Shown here piece after piece: positions 1 through 11,500 of a stretch of DNA of 64,000 nucleotides (position 1 is the stretch's first letter; every line of letters starts with the position of its first letter). The position numbers and the translations under genes were made by a program. The DNA lies in the NCBI RefSeq assembly GCF_918797505.1, contig NC_092796.1:54900851-54964850 (forward strand). The letters are read 5' to 3'. The DNA is from Bemisia tabaci (taxonomy: Eukaryota; Arthropoda; Insecta; Hemiptera; Aleyrodidae). The notes beneath the pieces were generated by a model. It ran no database searches, was not told the DNA's origin, and saw only the letters and a program-made list of their open reading frames with translations.

Positions 1-639
1 GGTAAAAGCAAAAAAAGGAAAATAGGACTAAAAATATTGTGGCGACGAAATTTCTCAGGATTTCAATTAAAATCGTTCGTAAAATTATTGTAAATTTTTA
101 AAGAAAATCTGTGCGTATCTTTTAAAATATATTGATTGAAATTGAAGCAATAACTGTGGTTTGCGACGTTGCAATCAAGGTAAATAAGCTCCTTTTCGCG
201 AGGAAGCTTCGATATTTGAGTTCGTTTACGGCAGGCGTGACATACAACTATTTGACCACGGGTGTAAGCATGTTGCAGCTCCGCCGGATTGAAGGCGCGT
301 CAAACTGCGAAGATGTCTTCACCGCCGTGCCGGCCCTGGCTGGCGGGACGAACGCTAAAATTGCTGCGACAGTTAGACGAAGCGTTATTATTTATGACTC
401 CCTTCTAATTTTCCCCATTAAAAACCAAAATATTTATCGTGATAGCTACGATGTAGAATCAGGGACCATGGTTTTTTTTTCGGTAAAAACATAATAAGGA
501 AAATAGGACTAAAAATAATGTGGCGACGTTTACTTATTCTCTTTTTCAATTTGATTAAATACTCAAACCACCTTATATTTGTGCAACGATGACGTATGGG
601 TGCAGGAAGTTGCACATTTTGTTATCACAAGCGGAAAAA

Positions 640-1175
640 TTGCAGGCGTTCCGGTTTTTTCAATGGTCAGGTCTGGATACAAATATTCGTGTTCTCGGGA
701 TGTCCGTGTTGCTTACACAAAAAACTCCAGGCGCTCCGGCATTCTTCAGCTCAACATACGATTGCAGTTTTTAGTTCTCAAGGGTTCTCTATGTTGCATT
801 TACAATCATGTTTACCAAGAATTTCTCCGAGTTTCAATGAGCCGTGTTGCATCACTGCAGTTTTGCCAATTGGTGTAAGTTTACCACCAATAACATGACC
901 ACAAAGGCATCCCGGAAGTCAGTCCCACACATTACTACCGATAAGCTCCGCAAAATGCACTATTTTTCAACGCTGCCATGGTGCCACGCGACTCCTCCGA
1001 ATTTCGAGGTTCAGGTAAATGATTGTAATGCAACGTAGAAGCCCCTGAGAATTGCCAACCGCAGGTTTTCGTTGTGCTTCAGAAAGCCAGAGCGCCTGCA
1101 ACTTTTTGTGTATGCAACACGGACATCCCGAGAACACGAATAGTTGCATCCAGACCTAGCCATTCTAAAAGCCGA
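640..1175. repeat. Foldback repeat, arms about 120 bp
   Basis: The segment near 660-760 (containing gttctcgggatgtccgtgtt) returns in reverse complement at about 1065-1165. A relative with the same arm motif, also arranged as an inverted repeat, is at 34648-34895, so this is a family and not a one-off rearrangement. Confidence 0.7.
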
Positions 1176-1593
1176 AGTGCCTTCAATGTTTTCACTTCAA
1201 ATAAAAAAAAGATAACAAATTACACTTGCACGTAGTCATTGGACTAAAATACGGCACTTTGAATAATGAATGAAATTGAAGAAAAAGAAAATAAATTAAT
1301 TCAATGAAATTCTGAGTGTTCAAGAATTCATCCGCAGGCGTTCAATCCAATCTCTGCAAATCTCGACTCTGTACAACACTTCATCGGTGAAATTCCCAAA
1401 CCACGTATTTCGATTTGCGACGTTGCAGAATTTCTACCACACTTTATTTTTGAACTGGATAACTATTCAACTTCCATATTTAAAAACTTCAGCGATTTAT
1501 CTTCCATGTACGAAGCGGTTTCTGGAAAAACTTCAAGGAATGATGTTGATTTGTTCTTTTTGGAAAGTAGCAGAGATATTCAAACATCATAAA

Positions 1594-1834
1594 TGAGGGG
1601 CTTGGAGGACAATTGCAATTTTTGCTGTTTCGAGAAATTCGTGTTTGAAGTTTCGAAATTACATGAATCCTTATGGTGGCAAGAAAGTTCAAACTGACTT
1701 TTTGATGCTTAAAAATTGGAAATTGGGAGCGAATTTTTCACAGAATATGCACGATGACTAGTTTCACCTGAAATCATTAATATCTCAATATTTTCAAAAA
1801 CTGCACGTATGCGCCTTGTCCTCCAAGCCCCTCA
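1594..1834. mobile_element. MITE with TGAGGGGCTTGGAGGACAA termini
   Basis: The left end TGAGGGGCTTGGAGGACAA is mirrored at the right end (TTGTCCTCCAAGCCCCTCA), with 241 bp in total and no coding capacity. A second copy is at 51306-51550. The superfamily cannot be assigned; no convincing target duplication is seen. Confidence 0.75.
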
Positions 1835-1881
1835 AATAAGATACGTGTTTTGGGAGTTTCGCCGCGTCGATACGTTTAAAA

Positions 1882-2296
1882 CACTGAGAAAAAATTCTCG
1901 GCGTTTTTACGAAGGTCCGTTGGTACCTTTACCATCTCATATTTTTTACCAATTATTGGTAATTTCACCAAGACAGACTGGTAAGCTCACCTAAAAACCG
2001 GTATTTTTACTGTTTTTTTCAGGTAAGAATACCACTTTTATTAGTAATCAATTCCCGGTAACTTCGGCATTTTATCTCGGTAATTCTACCACAGTGGATA
2101 AAAAATATTGGCGTTTTTACCAAGGTCCAGTAAAATTACCGAGAAAGTTCAATAATTTTACCGAGATATCTCGGTAAAATTACCAATTCCATAAATGGTA
2201 ATTTTACCAAGAAAAAACTGGGATCATATAGAATCCTGAATTCTTGGTAATTTTACCCTTTTCTTAGTAAATACACCGAGATTTTTTTTTTCAGTG
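1882..2296. mobile_element. CACTG-ended MITE rich in GGTAA/TTACC words, copy 1
   Basis: 415 bp starting CACTGAGAAAAA and ending in TTTTTCAGTG, with inverted termini about 30 bp long and an interior of repeated accGAGAT/GGTAATTTTACC words. A near-identical copy is at 23218-23630. It lies 34 bp downstream (in transcript order) of an eys exon. Confidence 0.78.
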
Positions 2297-2329
2297 AAAT
2301 GCTTAAAATCCGTATAAAATGATACTGAC

Positions 2330-2561
2330 CGATGAAAATGATTGGCTTAGTGTTGAGTTGCGTGAGTCGACCGGGTGAGGTTCCGGTGACGTTACCCAAA
2401 CCGTCAACGGTGAGCCATGCCCGTTGCCCGAGCCGGCCCAGGCGGACCGTGTGAGCTTGTTGCAGGTGCGCTTTCACGTTGATCGGCTGCGACATGAAAA
2501 TCCTCCGCGGTCCAGAGCCCAAGTTCCACGTTAGTGCGATATAACCTTTGATGAAACTAAC
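2330..2561 (-). CDS. eys: eys exon 14: core of laminin G 2 (last exon in window)
   Basis: Encodes [20 protein letters not shown] and [15 protein letters not shown], followed by KPIIFIG. The donor GTCAGT in phase 1 lies 34 bp from a CACTG-ended MITE in the next intron. The gene continues off the left edge. Confidence 0.87.
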
Positions 2562-3043
2562 CTGCTCCACCATTCAACAAACAAAAAAATGCTTTAGGCC
2601 TTAAGGCCTCGATAGACGATCAAATTCCCGAACCAATTCCGATCAAAGTAGTATCAAAGTGTCGGGAGTCATCAGTCTTAAACTTATTAATTTGCTTCAT
2701 TTTAAAATGAAAACTGGGCAGAAATGTTTCCTGTGGCAGGAAATGATGAATGGTGGCACTCCATTCTGATCTTACTTTGAACAAAAATGTGCGGCCCGTC
2801 AAAATTTGACGGTAGATGGTGACCACCAGTCATCAGCATGTCTACTTTGATCGGAATTGGTTCGGAATTTGATCGTCTATGCAGGGCTTTACGTTTTTAG
2901 CAGCTACGCTAACAGGTCATGCTGGTGCTGGTACAAGAATGAAGTCTTTTCAGTTCTAAGGATTTGCTAGAATAAGTCTTTTAGGCTAAAAAGTTCTTTT
3001 GTCATTTTTGCCCTTTTAACCCCTTTCATAATTCACCTTGGCA

Positions 3044-3079
<36 letters not shown>

Positions 3080-5520
3080 CACTTTGTAATCTCGGATTTC
3101 GGAAAATCGTTGGAATCCAAACACCTGAGACCACCAATCATTGTGTGGTCTATTTTGATCGGAATTGGATCCTCCATCAAGGCCGGGGTCGATCATCGGT
3201 CATTAAGGGTATTTAAAGTCGAATTTCTCTTCCGTCAAACTCCATCACTTACCTAAGGGTCTCTTTTAAACGTATTATTTCATTGAGATACTGATTTGGG
3301 ATGTGAGGTAATTGACTGTATTGTCTCTATATCCGTCAATTTCTTTCTACTTTTAGGTAAAATCTTGTGGGATTGTCTCACGCGACTTTGACCATTGGCC
3401 AACTATTTATTGAACTAGACACTCATAGGTAATTCTTACAACCATTGTGGTCTAAATTTTAAGTGATTTTCAATAGCTTACATGTTTTTAAGAAAGAATA
3501 AACGTTCAGAGAAAAACGAGTATCATTCATTTGTCGTAAAACAAAATCACAATGTATAATTCCGGAAACCCGACCCATCGGGTCGAAATTGAGCGGGGCC
3601 CGCCGGGCCAATCCGGGCGCACTGGAAAAAAAAAAACACTTTGGATCTAGAGTCCAGACTCTTAAAAACATCGACAAGAAAAAGTACTCTTGATACAATC
3701 AGAATCTAGCTTAAATCAAGAACCATAAGCCTCTTAATTTAAGCGGATTTCGTTTTGATTCAAGCAAAAATCCGATTGAATCGAGAGAATTTTTTCTTGT
3801 CAATGTTTTCAAGAGTCTGAACTCTAGATCCAATGTTTTTTTTTTTTTTTTTTTCCCCCAGTGCACGTGTAGCACCGACTTGACCGTCCCAGTCCCTCGA
3901 TGGCCGGAAAAATAGAGGGATCGAAACCTCGACCGGACAATTCAAAATTCCCGTAACCAATGGACCATAAAAACGTTAATATCTTAGCTAGAAGTTGATT
4001 TCAGTAGTTTTTCTTGCGCGAATTGTGTTCTACGTGAAATTCTGGTGAAAAATCATGTACCAGAGTGCTGAAATTCGTACCTTGTTTAATGGTCCGTTCA
4101 ATCTAAAAGAGAACATTCAGAACTTTCCAAACTTTTCTCAGAGAGAATATGTTATTGGAAATCGGAAGGAACGAGGCAACGTTGGAATGCTCATACGGTG
4201 TCGAAACACAACATGGGCTTTTTAAGTCCCATTTTTCGATGCCGCGATCATCCTTTTACGCAAGTTCGAATGATCGCGCCAAACACGGTGCGGTCGGCGC
4301 GGCGTCAAACTCATATCAGCGCCTGCAAGACTGCAAGAATACTTCATGCATTGCTCCAAACAGTGCGGTTGGCGTCAAGCGCATGTTAGCGCCTACAAGA
4401 CTGCATGAATACTTCTCGCATTGCACCAAACGCAATGCGAGAGTTATTATTGGCGATAACTGAAGATAACTCGACACTCGACCGCACTCCCTTCCCTGGC
4501 TTGGGCGATGCTAAAATCGCCGCAGAACTAGGTCCACGCGTCATTTCTTTTTACGGTCTCTGCCCGGTTTTTACCCCAATCAGAGGGTAAATGTGTATCT
4601 TAATTGCAACGATTTAGAAACTCGGACGATGTTTAAACGATGTAGCTATTCTGAAACTTGAATTGCATACAATTAATTTTGGTTTAGTAGAAAGAAAACG
4701 GCACGAATGAAAATATAGCGTCGAAATTTTTTGTGATTTTATTTTAAGTTACTCTGGAAGTTTCTCGGAAACTTCTACAAAACTGTGTGTAGCTTTTTTT
4801 TAAAAAAAAAAAAAAAAAAAAAACTTGGGAACTTTTCAGAAAAACTGTGTGTAGCTTTTTTAGAAACGATGTTCAAAAATAAGACATAAGAATTGGTGCA
4901 TAACGTTGCAATCAAAGATGAATACGCTTTCTTCCGCGTGCCCCAGTCGGCTTTTGAATCCATTTCTCTATGAAATAACTGAACTTGAACATGGTTGTTC
5001 TACGATTTTTTACGTATCGTTTTTTTCCAGTGGTTGGCGGCCGCGTAGCAGCCAAAGGCCCCTAGTACTTGATAAAATTGCAAACAACGCTCAGTCCTTT
5101 TTACTTAGGGCTTAATTTAAGTTGAATCCACCCTCAAAATTGTAACACTTAATTTCCAAGTGTCTGAAATAGAATGGAAATGGAATGTACCGCAAAGTGA
5201 TCGGTCATAGCATCATGCATGTGATCCTGACCGATGAAGAGCATGAGTGAGATTTGGTCTGCATCCTCGGCGACGAACCGGAATCGAAGCTCGAAGCTGT
5301 TGTGGATAGCCGTCGGTAGAGGGTATGCGATGAAAGATGAGAGTCCGTTCACCGAGGAAAAGAACGATGGCTGCCCGACCTCCAAGTCTGTTGTATTTTA
5401 AAAATGAAGGAACCAAAAAAAAAAAAGAAAATTAAAGGTCAAAAGATAGTAAAACATTAACATGTTTACGAGTGCATTTCAACTGTTCAATTTTACGTAA
5501 CTTGAAATCGGCTGCATCAC

Positions 5521-5560
<40 letters not shown>

Positions 5561-8500
5561 TGTGTGCAAGAGTGCAAGAGTTTTTTTTTCGCGCAACTTA
5601 TTGGAGAAAAAAATTTTAGGAGACACGAAAATCTGAAAAAAGAGTTCCGAAAAATTTAAATTTTAGCTTTTGAAGAAGGAACTTCAACCGTGGACTTTTT
5701 CTAATTCTTTCGAATGAACGAAACAATCACTACCTTGAAATAAAACCCATTAGGTAGGTACTCATAGAAAACTCAACTTTTCAAGGTGATCCGATGCATC
5801 TGTGTATTCTTTCAATCAGTGCTTTTTATTGAAGAGAAATGCCGAGTGGAAAATGTTTCAATAAACCGAATGAAAAAGATCTTCTTTTAATTTTATCTAT
5901 GATTGGAACGTATTTGATGTGTATATTCTGCATAGACCCTGTCTATATACTTTCCATAAATTATTCTGTTCCCTGATTAATTCTTACCGTGTTCGCAGAA
6001 TAGACCATGCTTTCCCAAGGGACACAAGCAAAGGAATCCACTTCCCGGATATTGAACACATGTTGCCCCAAAGTGACAGGGATTATTCAAGCAAACTGAC
6101 TGCTCACAGGTAAGACCAACATATCTGAAAGTAGAAAACTCTTTTTTTATTAAGGGTTACTAGATTTTTCATATTACTTTTTGGTTAGTGTATAGATGTA
6201 AAAACTGCGCTCAAACTGGGTTAAAAAAAATCTATTCACTGATTTACCGTGCTGAGGAAAAACGTCCTATGAGCCTCAAGATGTTGCCATTACATATCCA
6301 ATGTACATATCCAAGCAATACGAAATTACTTCTTCCGGCTCATACAATAATTCACATATTCGTATAGGGAAATTAGAACAACGGTTAACAAATTCCGCTC
6401 TCTTTTCTACCCACGCCTTAAAGTCTCTCAAGCACATTAATTTTGTAATAAATGGACTACATTTTACCTTATGGAACTACAATTTCTAGCTCACACACAG
6501 AGCTAGGTATTTGTGTAGGGAAACTAGAAGAACGCTGAACGAATTCAGCTTTCTTTTCTACCTGCGCGTTGAAGTCTCTTAAGTAACTAACTATTATTTC
6601 TGGCTCATCCATGAAAGCCCCTATCTGTTTAGGAAAACCAGTGGCACTAATGGCGCTTTTAAAAAGAGCCAGAAATCGTAGTTCCTTTTTGCGAAATGAA
6701 GCCCAAGTGAGGATTTAGTTACTTTCTGATAGTTTGGGGAGATTATATGTATAGGCTCTTGAAACTGGGATTTTGAACCATTGTGATGTATTGGGAATAC
6801 CGTTTTCCCAGAAATAGGGAAAATATATTTGCTCTAGCAGACGGAACAGACACAGTAAGATCAATGTAGGCGAAAAATGACTTCTAATAAATGTATCCCC
6901 CATGAGTTTTATTTTGATCAGCAATGATCTTACCCGTTTGGACACAAGCAGTTCCAGGTGTCAGCGAATTCGACGCAAGTAGCCGTTCCGTGGCACGGGT
7001 TTGACAGGCAGGCCAAAGACGAGCATTCCGTGATTTGCTCTCCCTCCACCGCATCATTGTATATGTCCACCTCCACAGCGTCTATCTATCGACAAATAGT
7101 GTCAAAGTGTCCAACGAAAAAATTGAAAGTCCACTAGGGAAAACAAGACTTGAAAACAATCAGAGTGTCTGAACTCCGTAAGAGACGATCAAAGTAGAGG
7201 CTTCAATGAGACTCATCGATTGCCCCGACTTAAACCGCTGGTCAATGAGTGGGCCAGGAATGGCATCGATGAACCTCTTTGAAGCCTCTACTTTGATCGT
7301 CTGATACGGGCTTTAAAAGAGAGAGAATGACTTCATGATCCTTCCTTTTAATAGATGTGTAATCTTAGCGACGAAATAACTGATTTTACGAAAGACTGAA
7401 ATTGTAGTATACTCTCTGAATCTGAACAAATTGAAACACGGACGAAAAAATCAGTAGAAAAAACGAGGAATTACCTCTCATTTCAATTGTGTTAAATGTT
7501 GTACTCGGTAATGCTCTCATCTCATCCGCAGTACTTTCATTTATTTTTGTATTTATTTATTTATTTATTTTTGTATTTATTTGTTTTATTTTTTTTTATT
7601 TTCATTTTTTTTTGCGGAAAAAATGATAGAGTATCAGCGCGAAAACACAGAGACAAGAGACCCTCTACTAGTATCTTGGCAATGGTAAAAGCTTTTACTT
7701 TCGGGACTTCAGCATTCAACTGTTGACCTACCTACATGGTTGATGGTTAAGAAAATCTTGACAGTGTCGTTTTGCAAACAAGCCGGAGTTTAGAAATTTA
7801 TTTGGCTCATAACGTTACCCGAAGCTCATCATCCACGATGTTGGTAGGCCAACAGCCAAAGTAAGAGCGGTGACTGTTGCTGCCTTATAATCTTCCGTAA
7901 GGAGGTGTTGAGTCCCCAAAAGTAAAAGCTTCCACCAATCCACCTGTCGCCAAGAGGCCAGTGGAGGGTCTCTTGTCTCTGCGTAAATTGCGAATAAGTT
8001 TCAAGTTTGAAAGGTTATGATTTTGAAACTTTGGAAAAGCTCGAAATAAAAGTTATTTAAGGACACACCTGTAAAGCTCTCATACAACCGGTGATGCCTG
8101 TTTTGACTGGGATGTCTATCTGTGGCTGAAGATAATCAGGAAGCCCTCCGAGGTAGAGCAGGTTCTCTGAGCTTTGTTTGATGGTGAGTGCTGTCATCTG
8201 GTCCCCACTCATCTTTAACGTGTTATTTACCAGCAGCGAGGCCGTGCATTTTCCCAAGTCTTCTATCGTCGAGCCCATCTCGATTCTAGATCAAAGTAGA
8301 TGTTTTATCAGCGAAAATCAATCGAAAAGCGGAATCGCTTCCTAGTCATAATGAGATCGTATCTGACAGAAAGGAACCAACCCACATAAAGTTAAAACTG
8401 AGTCTATTTTTTGCATTACTCAATGTAAAAAATAAATTTGAAAATTCCCCATTTTTGTTGCTCAGAAACCCTGTTTAATATATCTGAAATTGCAAATTGG

Positions 8501-11500
8501 AACCAGGCCACATCAGCTATTGCCAAATTTAATCGGGCAATTTAATATTTTACATGACAATGGTTGTGCGGATTTTTTTGTTTGATAATTTCAGTGAATT
8601 TTCTACATAGTACGAAGCAAATTCCTCAACATTTTCAACGGCATCCGCACTAAAGTTTGTTTATAAAAAATTAAATTTCCCAGTTAAATTTAGCAGTAAC
8701 TGATGTAGTTTGCATCCTTTCTTCTTAACGCGGTCCAATTATTCATGATGAAGTTGACTCTAACTGCATATTAGATGCTTTAAAATTTTGGAAATTTTCT
8801 GAAGGCAGCCTCCCAGACTCCCCTTTTACCCCTCCCGCTTGAAGTATCCGGATACGCCAATGTTTTTTACTTTTGAGCCCACCCCCCTTTTCCCCATGAG
8901 AATTTGTCTACCGTAGACCCGCTCACCTAAAAAATGTATTGCTTAGCCATGCGCCATTGATATCGTCGCTCCATTGACGTAAAGGGCGTATATCAATTTC
9001 CGCGTGAGTCCTGTTTTACGCATGAATCCACGCTTTCTGGGGCTCATGCGGAAATCGAGATACCCTCTTACGTCAGAAGACCGACGGAATGTCGAAAAGA
9101 GCGGGAACTTACATAGCCATGATATTGATATTGTATCCGTTGTTGATGTGGAGCTTGACCTCGCTGAAGACCATGGTCTGGACGCCGCAGGAGAACTGGA
9201 ACTTGAGGAGTCCGTCCTGGAGGTAGGTGCTCATGTAGAGGTGGGGCGAGATGGCCGCGTAGAGGATGAGCCCGGTGGGCGCCAGGGTCCGGATGTCCAC
9301 GCCGATGACGGCCCCCGTGTCGTTGCTCAGCCGGTGGATCAGGTACGAGCGCCCGGTCAGCGCCGGCGTCTGCACCCCCTGACGCTCCTGGCACAGCTCC
9401 CCCTCCCAGCCGAACCTGCAGGCACACTGTCGTCCGTCATCAATTAAACATCTTCGAAAATCAAAGGGAAAGCTCATTTAATCACTTCGGAATTAGAGTT
9501 AGAGCACCTATATGGATATGGGGAGAGTGCGGACCTGTCGTAACTTCAGGGGCCAAAAGGGTAGCCAATCTTCTAACAAGAAAAACACCGGAAAAATGCC
9601 TCTGTCAATCTTCAAATTCCAGCATCAAACCAAGACGGCCAAGCATGTGCATAAATGAGCATCCTCTCGCAAAAATTGAGTGTATTTATGCAAAAACTAG
9701 GTCGAGTACGTGCTTTATAAACGACGGATCGTATCAATTGTAATTATAAAACATTCTAGGTAATTTGATATCACAGGATGGCTGCCTTTTTGAGCCCCAA
9801 AAGCTCCATGATATTGATATAACCTCAAAATGACCGACTTGTCCGTATTCTTCCCGTTTATGCACTCTAACTTTTTGCCCCACCCCTATTCGCCCATCTG
9901 CAAAGTTTGCGTAAGACTGTGACTTGTCTTCTTTCTGAACGGCGCGGCGTATGATTGGCCTAGAATACAGGAGGAAGTCCGAAAAACGGTTGAACAAAAT
10001 ATACTGAAGATTTTGTTTTGTGGCAGGCTTATTTAAAACTGTACTGGGCCCCCCTTGTCTCTCGTGAGACAAGCCGAGAGCCGCCCCCCCCCCCCCCAGT
10101 AATTTACGAAATATTTGAATGGAACTGAAAGAGATGAGAGACAGAGGAGCTTAATAGTTGCATCGTAGCGTTTCAAAATTTAATCGGACAACTTATTTCT
10201 CTATTTTTCAACAGATGCATACGTACATAAAAGTCGCTTTTACAGCGCTTTGAGGTGCTTCACGGTACCTAGCCGCCAAAGTTTCCTATCCTCTCAAAGC
10301 ACTTCGGGGCGTTGGCACTCTTTATTTCTTGCAAAATCCCTTATCGTCCCCTTCGTCTCCTCCCAGGAGGAACCCAATCAAGCATCTCAATTTATTTGAC
10401 AGCCTTTCTTAACAGATCTATGCAGAGCCTTTTTTAACCGATGCGTGTTTGATGGCTGACAATTTCTGAGAATTTTCAGCAAATCTCACGGAAAATTTAT
10501 CTAACATTTCTGAAGGAAATAATTTAATGCTATGATGCAGACGTATCGGACCGTTCTCGCCTTTATCAATCGAGTCGATAGATACTTTTATAATTTCACA
10601 TGACTCTTCTCTCCATGTATTTTACCTTTGGTCCTTTTTCCGAGTAAAAGCAGGATCCTCCATTGAGACAAGGCCATTTGGAGCAGTCCGGGAACATCGG
10701 CGGACCCAAAGTAGCGGGCGCCTCCTTCTTGGTCGACAGCGTTGGCTCGATCGTCGTCAACTCGTCCTCCGACGTGACGTCACTCGGCGGGGGAGTTTCC
10801 GTTTCCGGCAGGAATTTCGTCGGGTACAGCGCCGGTCCGATTTCGTTGGGCTCCGTCGAGTGCGAGTACCATCGGTCAGCGTCCTCGGTCGTCAACGATC
10901 GTTGCGTCCGGAACCGGTCGTCGTCCAAGCCCAACGTTGACGGAGTCCGGTGGAAGTCCGTTGAGCTCAGCGTTGAGAGCGTCGTCCCGGCGTAGAACGT
11001 GGTGTTGAACTCGCTGAAGGGCTGCTGTGTCGTCGGGCCGTCGGTCAACGTGGTATCCTCCGACCAGAAATCGGTTGTGGTTTCGTAGGAGAACTTGAAG
11101 TCGGGGATCGAGTAGGTTGTGTCTCCTGAAAGCAAATCGGGAAAAGTTTTGTGAAGTGAGTGAATCAATGCTGTTAGTCGGAAAACGTGTTTTTTACAGT
11201 GTAACATCCTCTGGAAAAAAAGCACATTGGATCTAGAGTCCAGACTCTTAGAAACATCGACAAGAAAAAATAATCTTGATTCAATCGGATTTTTGCTTAA
11301 ATCAAGAACCAAGCCTCTTAATTTAAGCGGATTTCGTTTTGATTCAAGCAAAAATCCGATTGAATCAAGAGTATTTTTTCTTGTCAATGTTTTCAAGAGT
11401 CTGGACGCTAGATCCAATGTGTTTTTTTTCCAGTGTCGCACGTTTTTCGTCTCATTATATTTTGACGTAGCGGCGATTATCATCATTACATCGATAGCTA

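Larger units (their letters stand above)
1..2329. repeat. Intron of eys made largely of dispersed repeats
   Basis: No exon is recognisable. A 50-bp segment near positions 1-52 recurs at 482-531 as a direct repeat. The 640-1175 stretch is a foldback. A MITE lies at 1594-1834 and a CACTG-ended element at 1882-2296. The short ORFs here are products of these repeats. Confidence 0.6.

Noticed and set aside
4149..4463. 104-codon plus-strand ORF
   Set aside because: It is created by the tandem 36-bp module and has no homologue I recognise.
6006..6010. GTCTAT as the donor of eys exon 12
   Set aside because: Using it would drop the last cysteine of EGF 10. The GTAAGA donor 18 bp further on keeps it and has a better consensus.
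7540..7610. Hydrophobic repeat-like ORF ([18 protein letters not shown])
   Set aside because: Translation of a simple tttatttattt repeat, not a membrane protein.
9734..10072. 112-codon minus-strand ORF between eys exons 8 and 9
   Set aside because: Not needed for the eys frame, since exon 8 joins exon 9 in phase 0 and completes an EGF. The peptide shows no EGF cysteine pattern.
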